Source: Candidatus Nanopelagicus sp.
GTDB taxonomy: Bacteria > Actinomycetota > Actinomycetes > Nanopelagicales > Nanopelagicaceae
Length of the DNA stretch: 64,000 nt
Direction of reading: 5' to 3'
Assembly (NCBI GenBank): GCA_016462445.1
Contig: JAEMTE010000004.1
Coordinates: forward strand, 1-64,000
The translations under genes and the position numbers were made by a program. This document shows positions 19,605-30,720 of this stretch, one piece after another. The notes beneath the pieces are model-generated. The model was not told the DNA's origin. It did no database searches and saw only the letters and a list, made by a program, of their open reading frames with translations. The stretch's first letter is position 1. Each line of letters starts with the position of its first letter.

Positions 19605-20537
19605 TTACTTAAAAATGTGGGCGAAAGCGGAAATTAATTTCTCCCGATCATGGTGGAAAGTTTCTTTACTATCTGCCAGATCAAATGCCATAACTCGACC
19701 GCCGCATTTTGCAACTAACTTCTCAAATTTAGGCTCTAATCCCTCTAATGATTTGTCTATTAGGGCCACATCGATACTTAAATCAGGTATGTGATTGAGC
19801 ACTAATTGTAAATGTGCCTCAAGTGAGAAGCCTGAGAACTCATCAGATGTATTTTTATCTGGTAAGTTAAAAATCATTATTTTCTTAGCCTTACTCTGCT
19901 GTATCTGTTTAGCCTGCTCGCTTAGTAAAAAGTGCGGCATAACACTAGATAACCAGGAGCCAGGACCTACTGTTATCCAATCTGCCTTTTGTAGTGCATC
20001 TAAGGCCTCCGGTGTCGCTTTTGGTTTGCTGGGAATTAGCTTTAACTCCTCTACTTTGCCAGTTGCAGCCGCTACCTCTACCTGCCCTCTAACTAATTTA
20101 CTGCCTGATCTACTAACAAATTTTCCCTCAATATCAAGTGGCTCTAATGCCATTGGTAGAACTCTTCCCACCACCTTAAGCAGTTGGCCAACTCTGTCTA
20201 ATCCTTTAACTGGATCACCATCACGATCCCAAAGTGCGGTCAGCAGTAAGTTTCCAATTGCATGGTTATCCATCTCACCTGAGCTGGTAAATCGGTATTG
20301 CATAATCTGCGCCCAACTCTTTCCCCATTCATCATCTGCGCAAAGGGCAGCAAGTGCCATACGTAAATCCCCAGGGGGTAATGAATTAAATTCAGCACGT
20401 AATCTGCCAGAGGAGCCACCATTATCTGCCACAGTAACAACTGCAGTTACTTGATTGGTTAAAGTGCGCATTGCGGCCAATGTTGCAGCCAGGCCATGCC
20501 CACCACCTAGGCAAACAACCCTTGGATTTGTACTCAT
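19605..20537 (-). CDS. yvcK: YvcK/CofD-like protein, UDP-sugar-binding metabolic regulator
   Basis: About 310 residues. The N-terminal motif VVCLGGGHGLAATLAAMR and the VTVADNGGSSGRLR and PPGDLRMALAAL segments identify the YvcK (GlmR/CuvA) branch of the CofD-like family. In Bacillus and mycobacteria it links carbon status to cell-wall precursor synthesis. The track starts at GTG 20540; I prefer the ATG one codon later. It lies between uvrC (19-22 bp) and whiA. The rapZ gene that usually separates uvrC from yvcK is absent. Confidence 0.93.
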   Translation of the reverse strand: MSTNPRVVCLGGGHGLAATLAAMRTLTNQVTAVVTVADNGGSSGRLRAEFNSLPPGDLRMALAALCADDEWGKSWAQIMQYRFTSSGEMDNHAIGNLLLTALWDRDGDPVKGLDRVGQLLKVVGRVLPMALEPLDIEGKFVSRSGSKLVRGQVEVAAATGKVEELKLIPSKPKATPEALDALQKADWITVGPGSWLSSVMPHFLLSEQAKQIQQSKAKKIMIFNLPDKNTSDEFSGFSLEAHLQLVLNHIPDLSIDVALIDKSLEGLEPKFEKLVAKCGGRVMAFDLADSKETFHHDREKLISAFAHIFK

Positions 20538-20559
20538 CACCTGTATCTTCTACTACCTG

Positions 20560-22473
20560 TCAAGCATCTAAAATCTCACCGCTTTGCATATCAATATTTA
20601 ATGCTACCCCTTGGTTATTTACTTGCTCCATAATGGTTTTTGCCATCTTTATACCAATACCAGGTACTGCCGCTAGCTCCTCAGAGGTAGCCTTTTTTAA
20701 TGCAGTTACCGAGCCAAAATGTGTTAGTAAGGATTTCCTTCTTACCTCACCTAATCCATCTACCTCATCTAAAAGTGACTCCAACATTATCTTTGATCTC
20801 TTTGATCGGTGAAAATTTATTGCAAATCTATGTGCCTCATCCCTTACCTTCTGCAGTAGATATAAGGCCTCACTATGCCTTGGGAAAATTATTGGCTCAC
20901 TATTATTTGGTAACCAAACCTCCTCTAGCCGCTTAGCTAGACCACATAGTGCGACATTGGTAATGCCTAACTCCCGTAATGCCTTTGCTGCGGCATTTAC
21001 CTGTGGCTTACCACCATCGACTACTACTAGCTGCGGTGGGTATGCAAACTTTGGTCGCTGCGCCCCTTGTACAGCCGCCTCTACGACATCAATATCTTTT
21101 TCATCTAAATATCTTTTAAAGCGTCTTGTAATTACATGAGCCATCGCCCTGGTGTCATCAAATCCAGCATCATCTGCAATCGAAAATCTTCGATAATCGC
21201 TCTTCTTTGGTTGACCATCCTCAAACACAACCATAGATGCCACCATACTTGTTCCTTGAATATTTGAAATATCAAAGCATTCAATTCGAAGTGGTAATTC
21301 GGCCAGCTCAAGTTGTTCAGCAATTTCAGCAAGTGCGCTACCACTTACCGCCGCATCATTTGCCCGCTTGCTTAAATATTGAATTAATGTCTGGTGAGCA
21401 TTTCGCTTGACCATTTGAACTAACTCTAATTTTTCACCCCGTACCGGCTGCGATAATGAAACATTTTTACCGCGCTGAACGGTAAGCCATTGTTCTAGAA
21501 CCGATGAATCCTGAGGTAGTAGGTCAACTAAAATTTCAGCAGGTGGCTTATTTTCGCCATAAACTTTTCCACACATTGCAGCGATGATTGCCTCATCCTC
21601 TAATAGATTTGCTCGGTCGACTACCCACGACCTAGAACCAGTAATTCGCCCTGCCACAATAGTAAATTGTGAGAGCGCGGCATGAGTTATCTCTTCATGG
21701 ATTGCGAGCACATCTGCATCAATATTTTCATTCAAAAACCGATCAGTAGATTCAAAGGCTTTATTAATCGCATCTAGTTGATCCCGAAGCTTTGCCGCCT
21801 TTTCATACTCCTGTGCTGCTGATGCAATACCCATTTCCTCTTCAATCCGGGTTGCTATTTCCTCTGGTGACTTCTCTAAGAATCTAACCAGATCATTTGC
21901 TAATTTCTTATGCTCTTGTGGAGTGACCCAACCAACACAAGGAGCGGCACATCTTCCAATATCACCTAATAAACATTGGCGCTTACTACGCACTGCAGAT
22001 TTAAAGTTAGATTCACTGCATGTACGAACTGGATATATTTTTATTAAAGTCTCAAATGTACTTCTTAGCGCCCAGGCATGTGAGTAAGGACCAAAATACT
22101 TAACTCCAGCAACCTTCTTAGCGCGGGAGATGAATAGACGAGGAAACTCTGAGATTAAGTCAATCGCCAGGTGTGGATATGACTTATCATCTTTAAACTG
22201 AACATTAAAATCTGGGTTGTACTGTTTTATCCAAGTGAACTCAAGCTGAAGTGCTTCAACCTCACTATTTACAATTGTCCAGTCAACTCGAACAGCGGTA
22301 TTTACCATTCTTCTAGTTTTTATTTGTAAGTTATTGCCAAAGTATGTATTAAGGCGATTCTTAATATTTTTAGCCTTACCTACATATATAACCTTTTCAT
22401 CCTTATCAAAAAATCGATAAACACCAGGATCTGTTGGCAAATTATTTGGGCGATAACTCTGCGGGTCAGCCAT
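20560..22473 (-). CDS. uvrC: excinuclease ABC subunit UvrC
   Basis: A 637-residue dual-incision nuclease of nucleotide excision repair. Domains in order are GIY-YIG (GVYRFFDKDEKVIYVGKAKNIKNRL) for the 3' cut, a cysteine cluster (CLLGDIGRCAAPCVG), the UVR helix (EYEKAAKLRDQLDAI) that binds UvrB, the RNase H-like endonuclease (ECFDISNIQGTSMVASMV, VVVDGGKPQVNAA) for the 5' cut, and C-terminal helix-hairpin-helices (LTHFGSVTALKKAT, VPGIGIKMAKTI). It is 3 bp after uvrA in a uvrB-uvrA-uvrC operon. Confidence 0.97.
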   Translation of the reverse strand: MADPQSYRPNNLPTDPGVYRFFDKDEKVIYVGKAKNIKNRLNTYFGNNLQIKTRRMVNTAVRVDWTIVNSEVEALQLEFTWIKQYNPDFNVQFKDDKSYPHLAIDLISEFPRLFISRAKKVAGVKYFGPYSHAWALRSTFETLIKIYPVRTCSESNFKSAVRSKRQCLLGDIGRCAAPCVGWVTPQEHKKLANDLVRFLEKSPEEIATRIEEEMGIASAAQEYEKAAKLRDQLDAINKAFESTDRFLNENIDADVLAIHEEITHAALSQFTIVAGRITGSRSWVVDRANLLEDEAIIAAMCGKVYGENKPPAEILVDLLPQDSSVLEQWLTVQRGKNVSLSQPVRGEKLELVQMVKRNAHQTLIQYLSKRANDAAVSGSALAEIAEQLELAELPLRIECFDISNIQGTSMVASMVVFEDGQPKKSDYRRFSIADDAGFDDTRAMAHVITRRFKRYLDEKDIDVVEAAVQGAQRPKFAYPPQLVVVDGGKPQVNAAAKALRELGITNVALCGLAKRLEEVWLPNNSEPIIFPRHSEALYLLQKVRDEAHRFAINFHRSKRSKIMLESLLDEVDGLGEVRRKSLLTHFGSVTALKKATSEELAAVPGIGIKMAKTIMEQVNNQGVALNIDMQSGEILDA

Positions 22474-22476
22474 AAC

Positions 22477-25317
22477 TTACTTCTTTAATGCCTGAGCTAA
22501 AAACTTTCCGGTATAGCTCTTACTATTTTTTATAATATCTTCAGGACGCCCCTGCGCCACTACTAAGCCACCACCTGAACCGCCTTCTGGGCCTAAATCA
22601 ATAACCCAATCAGCTGATTTGATTACATCTAAATTATGCTCAATCACAATTACGGTATTTCCAGTATCTACTAATCTATTTAACACCAGAAGTAACTTAC
22701 GGACATCTTCAAAGTGCAAACCAGTTGTTGGCTCATCTAACACATAGATAGTTCGCCCAGTTGATCTGCGCTGTAATTCAGTTGCTAGCTTTACCCGCTG
22801 TGCCTCACCTCCTGAGAGTGTCGGTGCTGATTGTCCGAGCCTGACATAGCCAAGCCCAACATCAGATAAAGTTTTTAGAAATCTTGCGATAGCAGGTACT
22901 GATTCAAAAAAATTATTTGCCTCTTCAATAGACATATCAAGAACTTGAGCAATAGTTTTACCTTTGTAATGAACCTCTAAAGTCTCCCGGTTATACCTTG
23001 CGCCATGGCAAACCTCACACGGCACATAAACATCAGGTAGGAAATTCATCTCAATTGTGATGGTGCCATCACCCGAGCAATTCTCACATCGACCGCCCTT
23101 TACATTAAATGAGAATCTGCCTTGCTGATAACCACGTACCTTCGCCTCACTTGTTTCGGCAAATAACGCTCGTACCTTGTCAAAGACACCGGTGTATGTT
23201 GCAGGGTTTGATCTAGGTGTTCTACCGATTGGTGATTGGTCAACATGAACAACTTTATCAAGTTGATCTAGCCCAGTAACTGTGCGATGTCTGCCTGGCA
23301 CAATCCGGGCACCATTTAATTTATTAGCCAAGACTGAGTATAAAATATCATTTACCAAGGTTGATTTACCAGATCCACTAACTCCAGTAACAGCAACAAA
23401 GGCTGCAAGTGGAAAGGTGACATCAATATCTTGTAAATTATTCTCTTTAGCTGATTTAACAATTAATGATTTCTTTAAATCAATCACTCTTCGCTTCTTT
23501 GGAATTGCAATCTCTAACTTTCCAGATAGATAAGCTCCAGTTATAGAGTCCTTTGCTGCTATCAATTGCTCATAACTGCCAGATGAAACAACCTTGCCGC
23601 CGTGCTCGCCAGCACCTGGTCCAATATCCACTATCCAGTCAGCGGTTCGAATTGTGTCCTCATCATGCTCAACCACAATTAAGGTGTTTCCTAGATCGCG
23701 AAGTTTGGTAAGAGTTTCAATTAATTTGCGATTATCACGTTGGTGTAAACCTATACTTGGTTCATCTAAAACATATAAAACTCCAGTTAAGCCAGAGCCA
23801 ATTTGGGTAGCAAGTCTAATTCGTTGTGCTTCACCACCTGAAAGTGTTGCAGCAGGGCGGGCAAGAGATAAGTAATCAAGACCTACATCTAGCAGGAACT
23901 TGAGTCTGTCATTTACCTCTTTTAATACTCGCTCGGCAATCTTCTTCTCACGAGCAGACAGAGATATGTTTTTTAGAAATACCTCACACTCAGCAATTGA
24001 AAACTCACAAATTTGCGCAATATTCTTCCCACCTAATGTAACCGCTAAAACTTCAGGTTTTAGGCGGCTGCCATTACATACTGGGCAGGGGGTCTGACGC
24101 ATGTAAGCTTCATACTTATCTCTACTAAAATCACTATCAGTCTCTGCATGGCGGCGGTGAATAAAAGGTACTACTCCCTCAAATCCAGTGGTGTAATTAC
24201 GAACTCGACCATATCTATTTTTATATTTAACATGTACCTCATAATCCCAGCCATGCAAAATAGCAGTTCTAACTTTTTCTGAAAGTTTTTTCCAAGGATT
24301 ATCTAGTGAAAACTTTAGATCCGTTGCCAATCCCTCTAGTAGTCGCAGAAAGTACTCAGAAGATTGCCCTCCTGACCAGGGTGCAATTGCACCTTCATAA
24401 ATAGAGATCGAATCATCTGGAATTAATAAATCCTCATCAACCTCAAGTTTTGTACCAATGCCAGAGCACTCTGGACATGCACCAAAGGGTGAATTAAAAG
24501 AGAAGGATCTTGGCTCTAACTCCTCAAAAGATAATTCACACTCATGACATGCCATATGCTCGCTAAAAGATTTCTCTTTATCTGGAGAGCCGGCTTTAAG
24601 ATCTACGAAATCTAGAATTACTAACCCGCTAGCAAGTCGAAGCGCTGTCTCTATAGAATCTGTAATTCGAGATTTACTCTCTGCCTTAACACTTAATCGA
24701 TCTACTACAACCTCAATTGTGTGTTTTTCTTGCTTCTTTAGCTTAGGTACCTCGGCAATTGCATAAACCGTGCCATCTACCCGCACTCTGGCATAGCCTT
24801 GTGTTGTAAAATCTTTAAAAAGATCAAGGAATTCACCTTTTCTCGCCCTAATAACTGGAGCAAGAACTTGAAACTTACTACCCTCCTGCATCTGCAGAAT
24901 TTGGTCAACAATATTTTGTGGAGTTTGCTTTGCTATCACCTTGCCACACTTTGGGCAGTGTGGTTTACCAGCCCGAGCAAAAAGTAATCTTAAATAGTCA
25001 TAAACTTCCGTGATTGTTCCTACAGTGGAGCGTGGATTTCGATTGGTAGATTTTTGATCGATTGAAACTGCAGGTGATAATCCCTCAATAAAATCTACAT
25101 CTGGTTTATCCATCTGCCCAAGGAATTGTCGAGCATAGGCAGAGAGAGACTCAACATAACGCCGCTGTCCTTCGGCAAAAATAGTATCAAAGGCTAGTGA
25201 TGATTTTCCAGATCCAGAAAGACCAGTAAAAACAATTAATGAATTACGAGGCATATCAAGTGAGACATTTTTAAGATTATGCTCGCGGGCGCCACGAACT
25301 ATTAACCGATCATTCAT
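22477..25317 (-). CDS. uvrA: excinuclease ABC subunit UvrA
   Basis: A 946-residue damage-recognition ATPase. It has two ABC modules: Walker [21 protein letters not shown] at the N-terminus and [15 protein letters not shown] in the second half, with two LSGGEAQR signatures. Zinc fingers are visible in [16 protein letters not shown] and [17 protein letters not shown]. Length is standard and both modules look intact. The ATG overlaps the uvrB stop by one base (TAATG). It delivers UvrB to lesions in the cytoplasm. Confidence 0.98.
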   Translation of the reverse strand: MNDRLIVRGAREHNLKNVSLDMPRNSLIVFTGLSGSGKSSLAFDTIFAEGQRRYVESLSAYARQFLGQMDKPDVDFIEGLSPAVSIDQKSTNRNPRSTVGTITEVYDYLRLLFARAGKPHCPKCGKVIAKQTPQNIVDQILQMQEGSKFQVLAPVIRARKGEFLDLFKDFTTQGYARVRVDGTVYAIAEVPKLKKQEKHTIEVVVDRLSVKAESKSRITDSIETALRLASGLVILDFVDLKAGSPDKEKSFSEHMACHECELSFEELEPRSFSFNSPFGACPECSGIGTKLEVDEDLLIPDDSISIYEGAIAPWSGGQSSEYFLRLLEGLATDLKFSLDNPWKKLSEKVRTAILHGWDYEVHVKYKNRYGRVRNYTTGFEGVVPFIHRRHAETDSDFSRDKYEAYMRQTPCPVCNGSRLKPEVLAVTLGGKNIAQICEFSIAECEVFLKNISLSAREKKIAERVLKEVNDRLKFLLDVGLDYLSLARPAATLSGGEAQRIRLATQIGSGLTGVLYVLDEPSIGLHQRDNRKLIETLTKLRDLGNTLIVVEHDEDTIRTADWIVDIGPGAGEHGGKVVSSGSYEQLIAAKDSITGAYLSGKLEIAIPKKRRVIDLKKSLIVKSAKENNLQDIDVTFPLAAFVAVTGVSGSGKSTLVNDILYSVLANKLNGARIVPGRHRTVTGLDQLDKVVHVDQSPIGRTPRSNPATYTGVFDKVRALFAETSEAKVRGYQQGRFSFNVKGGRCENCSGDGTITIEMNFLPDVYVPCEVCHGARYNRETLEVHYKGKTIAQVLDMSIEEANNFFESVPAIARFLKTLSDVGLGYVRLGQSAPTLSGGEAQRVKLATELQRRSTGRTIYVLDEPTTGLHFEDVRKLLLVLNRLVDTGNTVIVIEHNLDVIKSADWVIDLGPEGGSGGGLVVAQGRPEDIIKNSKSYTGKFLAQALKK

Positions 25318-27386
25318 TAGTTCCCAGCCTCCTGCATACCTTTTAACTCTCGCTTTAGCTCTCTGATCTCATCTCGCAGCCTTGCTGCTAGCTCAAAACT
25401 TAACTCTGCAGCAGCAGATTTCATCTGCTCAGTTAGTGATTCAATCAGAGCAATCAATTCCTGGCGAGGAAGTGAGTGAGAACTCCTATTTGTAATGCCA
25501 CTAGTAAAGCCGATCTTCTTTGTAGATGCTGCTAAATCCTCTGTGTCATCTATCTCTTTCGCTATTAAATCTGTGATATCTGCGATCCGCTTACGCAATG
25601 GAGTTGGATCTATCCCATGTTCGGTGTTGTAGGCCACTTGTTTAGCACGCCTGCGATTGGTTTCATCAATTGCTCGGCTCATTGATTTAGTCATATTATC
25701 TGCATACATATGTACCTCACCTGAAACATTTCGCGCAGCTCTACCAATTGTTTGAATAAGTGATGTAGTGGACCGAAGGAAACCTTCTTTATCAGCATCT
25801 AAGATTGCAACTAGTGAAACCTCTGGCAAATCTAAGCCCTCGCGAAGTAAGTTGATACCGATTAATACATCATATTCACCGGTACGTAGCTCGCGTAATA
25901 ATTCGACTCTACGCAATGTATCAACCTCAGAGTGCAAATATCTAACCTTAACTCCTAGCCCCAACATATAATCAGTTAAGTCTTCTGACATTTTTTTGGT
26001 AAGAGTTGTAACTAAAACTCGCTCATTTTTCTCTGCTCTTATTCTGATCTCACTTACCAGATCATCAATCTGGCCCTTAATCGGTTTAACAACTATTTTT
26101 GGATCAACTAATCCAGTTGGTCTAATCACCTGCTCAACCACATCATTATTAGTTTTCTCTAGTTCATACTTACCAGGTGTGGCAGATAGATACACCTTCT
26201 GCCCGCAACGATCTAAGAACTCTGCAAACTTAAGCGGCCTGTTATCCATAGCGCTTGGCAGTCGAAATCCGTGTTCAACTAAGGTGCGCTTTCTAGCAGC
26301 ATCTCCTTCATGCATGGCCCCGATCTGCGGCACAGTCACATGTGATTCATCAATTACTACCAAAAAATCCTCGGGAAAGTAATCTAACAAGCAGTTTGGC
26401 GCAGAGCCAGCTGCTCTACCGTCTAATTGACGAGAGTAATTTTCAATGCCAGAACAAAAACCTAATTGCTGCATCATCTCAATATCAAAGGTTGTACGCA
26501 TTTTAATTCGTTGCGCTTCGAGCAATTTTCCTGCTCGTTCAAACTCATCAACCCGCTTTTCAAGTTCGGCTTCAATCTCTCCAATTGCACGGGCCATCGT
26601 TTCAGGGCCTGCTGCATAGTGAGTAGCTGGGAAGACATACATCTCGCTCTCATCTCTAACAATCTCTCCAGTAAGTGGATGCAGCGTCATAATTTTTTCA
26701 ATCTCATCACCAAACATCTCGATTCGAAGTGCTAACTCCTCATACATAGGAATTATTTCGATTGTGTCGCCTCGAACCCGAAAGGTTCCTCGCTCAAATG
26801 CCATGTCATTACGCTTATATTGAATATCTACAAACTTACGTAGTAATTGGTTGCGATCGATTGAATCCCCAACCTTTAATCTGACCATCCGGTCGACATA
26901 CTCCTGCGGCGTACCTAATCCATATATACAAGAGACGGTGGCAACCACAATTACATCTCTGCGAGTAAGTAAGGAGTTTGTAGCAGAGTGGCGAAGTCTT
27001 TCTACCTCATCATTTACTGATGAGTCCTTCTCAATAAAAGTATCGGTCTGCGGAACATATGCCTCTGGCTGGTAATAGTCATAATATGAAACAAAGTACT
27101 CAACTGCGTTATTTGGTAATAGCTCTTTAAACTCATTTGCTAGTTGAGCAGCTAATGTCTTATTGGGAGCCATCACCAAAGTAGGTCTTTGCACCTGCTC
27201 AATTAACCAAGCGGTGGTGGCTGATTTTCCTGTTCCAGTGGCGCCAAGCAAAACTACATCCTGCTCACCTTTTGCTAATCTGGCAACTAATTCAGTAATT
27301 GCAGTTGGCTGATCACCTGCTGGCACATAATCACTAATAACCTCAAATGGATTTACCCTACGGGCTAAGTCGGTAATCGGTCTCAT
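25317..27386 (-). CDS. uvrB: excinuclease ABC subunit UvrB
   Basis: A 689-residue DNA helicase-like repair protein that verifies damage and recruits UvrC. Motifs are Walker [16 protein letters not shown], the beta-hairpin [25 protein letters not shown], helicase motif V/VI region [17 protein letters not shown] and QTIGRAARN, and a C-terminal UVR domain ([20 protein letters not shown]) that contacts UvrC. One-base TAATG overlaps join it to coaE upstream and uvrA downstream. The coaE-uvrB-uvrA order is conserved in actinobacteria. Confidence 0.98.
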   Translation of the reverse strand: MRPITDLARRVNPFEVISDYVPAGDQPTAITELVARLAKGEQDVVLLGATGTGKSATTAWLIEQVQRPTLVMAPNKTLAAQLANEFKELLPNNAVEYFVSYYDYYQPEAYVPQTDTFIEKDSSVNDEVERLRHSATNSLLTRRDVIVVATVSCIYGLGTPQEYVDRMVRLKVGDSIDRNQLLRKFVDIQYKRNDMAFERGTFRVRGDTIEIIPMYEELALRIEMFGDEIEKIMTLHPLTGEIVRDESEMYVFPATHYAAGPETMARAIGEIEAELEKRVDEFERAGKLLEAQRIKMRTTFDIEMMQQLGFCSGIENYSRQLDGRAAGSAPNCLLDYFPEDFLVVIDESHVTVPQIGAMHEGDAARKRTLVEHGFRLPSAMDNRPLKFAEFLDRCGQKVYLSATPGKYELEKTNNDVVEQVIRPTGLVDPKIVVKPIKGQIDDLVSEIRIRAEKNERVLVTTLTKKMSEDLTDYMLGLGVKVRYLHSEVDTLRRVELLRELRTGEYDVLIGINLLREGLDLPEVSLVAILDADKEGFLRSTTSLIQTIGRAARNVSGEVHMYADNMTKSMSRAIDETNRRRAKQVAYNTEHGIDPTPLRKRIADITDLIAKEIDDTEDLAASTKKIGFTSGITNRSSHSLPRQELIALIESLTEQMKSAAAELSFELAARLRDEIRELKRELKGMQEAGN

Positions 27387-27982
27387 TATTTAGCCTTATT
27401 TTTAGATTGCAAAAGCTCCCATAATTTTTCAACCTGAGTAAACAGCTCCTCTTGGCTCTTTTCGTTTTTGATTATCAAATCGGCAATCACTTCTCGCTCA
27501 GAGTCAATTGCTTGAGCCTGAATGCGCTTAGTAATCTGATCCTTGGTTAACCCACGCTTTAACAGTCTTGCCACTCTAATCTCTTCTGAGGTAGATACGG
27601 TGACAATATAGTCGAACTTATAATCATGCTTGGATTCAACTAAAAGTGGGATTTGGTTAACTACAATCGCATCTTCAGGTAGTGACTTAATAATTTTTGC
27701 AAATTCTTGACGAATTAATGGGTGGGTAATCTGCTCTAATTCCAGCCGTTTTTTTGGATCCGTAAATATTAAAGATGCTAGGGCTGCTCTATCTAGATCA
27801 CCATTTTTTAAAATCTCATCACCAAATTGAGCAACTATTTGATCAAAACCTGGCGTGCCACGTTCTACAACCTGCCTTGCTAACTGATCAGAATCAATTA
27901 CTACCGCACCAAAATTAGCAAGAATCTCACCGACTGCCGTTTTACCAGAGCCGATTCCACCAGTTAGAGCGATCGTTAACAT
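27386..27982 (-). CDS. coaE: dephospho-CoA kinase
   Basis: A 198-residue P-loop kinase that phosphorylates dephospho-CoA in the last step of coenzyme A synthesis. The Walker A is [16 protein letters not shown]; the [25 protein letters not shown] and [10 protein letters not shown] segments follow the family pattern. It is the single-domain form, without the C-terminal GrpB-like domain found in mycobacterial CoaE. It heads the uvr operon. Its start lies 20 bp past a strong rpsA terminator, and a TAGGGT box sits 7 nt before the ATG. Confidence 0.96.
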   Translation of the reverse strand: MLTIALTGGIGSGKTAVGEILANFGAVVIDSDQLARQVVERGTPGFDQIVAQFGDEILKNGDLDRAALASLIFTDPKKRLELEQITHPLIRQEFAKIIKSLPEDAIVVNQIPLLVESKHDYKFDYIVTVSTSEEIRVARLLKRGLTKDQITKRIQAQAIDSEREVIADLIIKNEKSQEELFTQVEKLWELLQSKNKAK

Positions 27983-27989
27983 AAGTTAA

Positions 27990-27995
27990 ACCCTA
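27990..27995 (-). promoter_or_regulatory. predicted -10 box of a leaderless coaE-uvrBAC transcript
   Basis: TAGGGT followed by 7 nt and the coaE ATG. It matches the TANNNT pattern of actinobacterial -10 boxes, at the spacing that places the transcript start on or next to the ATG. Any -35 region would fall in the T-tract of the rpsA terminator. Confidence 0.5.
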
Positions 27996-28000
27996 CACAA

Positions 28001-28030
28001 TAAAAAAATGGCCTCAGATTTCTGAGGCCA
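28001..28030 (-). terminator. rho-independent terminator of rpsA
   Basis: On the minus strand TGGCCTCAGA pairs perfectly with TCTGAGGCCA (10 bp, minimal loop) and is followed directly by TTTTTTTA. It begins 15 bp after the rpsA stop. This is the clearest intrinsic terminator in the window. Confidence 0.92.
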
Positions 28031-28045
28031 AATTTAGTTAAATAC

Positions 28046-29389
28046 TTACTCAGCAGCTGGTGCGGCAGGGGCAGCAGCATCGGCGGCTTTGGCCTCAGCC
28101 TTTTGCTTCTTGTGAGCCATAAAACGTGTTTGCGCTTCTGCGTACTGGCGCTCCCACTCTTCACGTTGACTCTCATAACCTGGCTGCCACTCTTGTGTGT
28201 CAGAGTTAAAGCCTTCTGGATAAATAAATTTACCTTCAGCATCATAACGAGCAGGCATTCCATATTGAGTAGGGTCGAAAGCCTCAACCTCTATCTCTTG
28301 GCCTTCATTTGCTTGCTTTAATGAAAGCGAGATACGACGACGTTCTAGATCAATATCAATGATCTTTACAAATAATTTATCGCCAGCTTGTACTACCTGC
28401 TCTGGAATTTCAACATGGCGCTCGGCAAGTTCTGAGATATGCACTAATCCTTCAATGCCTTCAAATACTTTTATAAATGCACCAAATGGAACTAGTTTTG
28501 TAACCTCACCAGGAACAACCTGATTAATTGTGTGAGTGCGAGCAAATGCCTGCCATGGATCTTCTTGGGTTGCCTTAAGTGAAAGTGAAACACGCTCTCT
28601 TTCAAAATCAATCTCTAGAACTTCAACAGTTACCTCGTTGCCAACCTCTACTACCTCAGATGGATGATCAATATGTTTCCATGAAAGTTCAGAGACATGT
28701 ACTAATCCATCAACGCCACCAAGGTCAACAAATGCACCGAAGTTAACAATAGATGAGATAACGCCAGAGCGAACCTGACCTTTTTGTAGTTGATTCAGGA
28801 ATGTTGTACGTGAAGCAGATTGACTCTGTTCTAGAAATGCTCTGCGTGATAGCACAACGTTGTTACGATTCTTATCTAATTCAATAATACGGCACTCAAC
28901 CTCTTGACCAATATATGGAGTTAGGTCGCGAACTCTTCGCATCTCAACTAGCGAAGCAGGCAGGAATCCTCGTAGTCCAATATCAACAATTAGGCCGCCC
29001 TTTACAACTTCAATAACTGTTCCAGTAACAACCTCATCACGCTCTTTCTTTCCTTCAACATCGCCCCATGCTTTTTCATATTGCGCGCGCTTCTTAGAAA
29101 GAATTAAACGACCTTCTTTATCCTCTTTTTGTAAAACTAATGCTTCAATGCGATCGCCAACTTTTACCAATTCACTCGGAGCTACATCGTTGCGAATAGA
29201 TAGCTCACGGGATGGAATTACTCCCTCTGTTTTATAACCAATATCTAGTAAAACTTCTTCGCGATCAATTTGGACAACAATTCCAGAAACTAAATCTCCG
29301 TCATTAAAATTTTTGATTGTGCCTTCGATAGCGGCTAAAAAATCTTCTGCAGATCCAATATCATTTACAGCAATTTGAGAGGGGGTCAT
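28046..29389 (-). CDS. rpsA: 30S ribosomal protein S1
   Basis: A 447-residue RNA-binding protein with four S1 domains, the actinobacterial size (E. coli has six). Repeats begin near DLVSGIVVQIDREEVLLDIG, EVVTGTVIEVVKGGLIVDIG, QVRSGVISSIVNFGAFVDLG and QVVPGEVTKLVPFGAFIKVF. The third and fourth carry the GLVHISEL-type core. An acidic then Ala/Pro-rich tail ends the protein. Upstream on the minus strand a TAGTGT hexamer and a CGGAG site 13 nt before the ATG suggest a leadered transcript. It is monocistronic, closed by a strong terminator. Confidence 0.97.
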   Translation of the reverse strand: MTPSQIAVNDIGSAEDFLAAIEGTIKNFNDGDLVSGIVVQIDREEVLLDIGYKTEGVIPSRELSIRNDVAPSELVKVGDRIEALVLQKEDKEGRLILSKKRAQYEKAWGDVEGKKERDEVVTGTVIEVVKGGLIVDIGLRGFLPASLVEMRRVRDLTPYIGQEVECRIIELDKNRNNVVLSRRAFLEQSQSASRTTFLNQLQKGQVRSGVISSIVNFGAFVDLGGVDGLVHVSELSWKHIDHPSEVVEVGNEVTVEVLEIDFERERVSLSLKATQEDPWQAFARTHTINQVVPGEVTKLVPFGAFIKVFEGIEGLVHISELAERHVEIPEQVVQAGDKLFVKIIDIDLERRRISLSLKQANEGQEIEVEAFDPTQYGMPARYDAEGKFIYPEGFNSDTQEWQPGYESQREEWERQYAEAQTRFMAHKKQKAEAKAADAAAPAAPAAE

Positions 29390-29481
29390 TAGGTAGGTGT
29401 ACTCCGAGGGTAAAACACTAGTAGGGACAGGGACGGGTAAGGTTACTTTCGATTAGTCCTTAGGGTCAAACTGATCAGGTC

Positions 29482-29487
29482 TACAAT
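29482..29487 (+). promoter_or_regulatory. predicted -10 box of a leaderless MFS transcript
   Basis: TACAAT followed by exactly 6 nt and then the ATG at 29494. No Shine-Dalgarno is present, so transcription probably starts at the ATG itself. Confidence 0.6.
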
Positions 29488-29493
29488 GCGTAA

Positions 29494-30720
29494 ATGAGCA
29501 GGTATTCGCAAGTTTTAAGTAATAAATCTGGGCAATATCTTCTAATTAGCTCATTTCCTGCGCGATTGGCCTACGGAATGATCTCCCTGAGTATTTTTTT
29601 TAAAGTTCAACAATCAACTGGCTCCATTGCTATTGCAGGACTTGCTACTGGTGTAAATGGAATTACTGGTGCAACTACTGCCGGATTACGCGGTACATTA
29701 ATTGATAAGTTTGGAATGAAGATTCCATTGAGATTCTTTGCCCCAGGTTACGCCTTACTTATTTTACTTTTTTCGACCGGTTCAACAAAGACGGAGCTGG
29801 TGCTATTTGCTGGCCTACTTGGATTTTCCGCTCCCCCAATTAATCTTTCGATCAGGCCACTTTGGAAGGTGACTGTTCCTAAGGAGCAGATAAGAACTGC
29901 ATACGCAATTGACACCGCAGTAATGAACTCGGTGGGAGTATTTGGGCCACTAGTTGCTACAACAGTTTCGTTAAATTACAGCCCACAAATCTCGCTAAGA
30001 ATATGTTCAATATTGATACTTGTTGGTGGAGCCGCACTATCTATGTCGCCACAGCTTAAAAAATGGAAGCCAGAGAAAAAAAGTTCATCGGACTTGGCAG
30101 TATGGCGTACTCCGGCAATGCAATTATTAATGTGTGAAGGTGTATTTATCGGATTGGGTTGGGGTGCATTTGATATCGCAATTCCAGCATTTACAACTTT
30201 AGAAAATATAGCTGGCAGGACCGGTGTAATTTTTGCAATCATGGCAGCTGGCAACGTAATAGGTGGATTAGTTGCCGGTATGGTTTCTAAACGTACCTCT
30301 TCATTTGCAGCATTTAAGCGAATTTATTTTTACTGGTTCATCTTCTCCCTGCCGCTTGCCTTTACCTATCCGGACTGGTCAATGATGATAGTGACCGCTG
30401 TAATGAGTTTAATGGCAGGTGGTCTACAAGTTTTCTACCTTGAAATTAGTGAAGCGGTTCGACCAAAGGGAACTGCAGTTGCAGCACTTGGTTGGTTATG
30501 GACTGTAGAGGGTACATTTGCATCGCTAGGGGCAGCTTTAGGTGGTTTTATTTCAGAGCATTACTCACCTAGATACTGTTTAGCACTGACAACAGTATGT
30601 GTTGGTATTGGGTATTTAATAATGAGGGGTGGTGCTAATTTGTTAAAAGCAGCTGATCGTATTCCAACTGAGGAGGAAGCCACTGATGCACTTAGCGCTA
30701 ATCTAAATACAAATAAATAA
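29494..30720 (+). CDS. major facilitator superfamily transporter
   Basis: A 408-residue membrane protein with about twelve hydrophobic segments in two sets of six. The loop after the second helix, GLRGTLIDKFGMKIPLR, matches the MFS G-X3-D-X2-G-R-like motif (here DKFG). A hydrophilic central loop (PQLKKWKPEKKSSSD) separates the halves. The general pattern resembles actinobacterial drug or metabolite exporters, but the substrate cannot be read from the sequence. It is divergent from rpsA and probably leaderless. Its stop codon directly abuts the stop of the convergent polA gene. Confidence 0.85.
   Translation: MSRYSQVLSNKSGQYLLISSFPARLAYGMISLSIFFKVQQSTGSIAIAGLATGVNGITGATTAGLRGTLIDKFGMKIPLRFFAPGYALLILLFSTGSTKTELVLFAGLLGFSAPPINLSIRPLWKVTVPKEQIRTAYAIDTAVMNSVGVFGPLVATTVSLNYSPQISLRICSILILVGGAALSMSPQLKKWKPEKKSSSDLAVWRTPAMQLLMCEGVFIGLGWGAFDIAIPAFTTLENIAGRTGVIFAIMAAGNVIGGLVAGMVSKRTSSFAAFKRIYFYWFIFSLPLAFTYPDWSMMIVTAVMSLMAGGLQVFYLEISEAVRPKGTAVAALGWLWTVEGTFASLGAALGGFISEHYSPRYCLALTTVCVGIGYLIMRGGANLLKAADRIPTEEEATDALSANLNTNK

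Noticed and set aside
19795-20454. 219-aa plus-strand ORF opposite yvcK
   Set aside because: It has no domain and a Ser/Pro-rich composition typical of an antisense shadow; yvcK is well supported on the minus strand.
27976-28287. 103-aa minus-strand ORF spanning the end of rpsA and the terminator
   Set aside because: It reads through the rpsA terminator in a second frame and is not protein-like.
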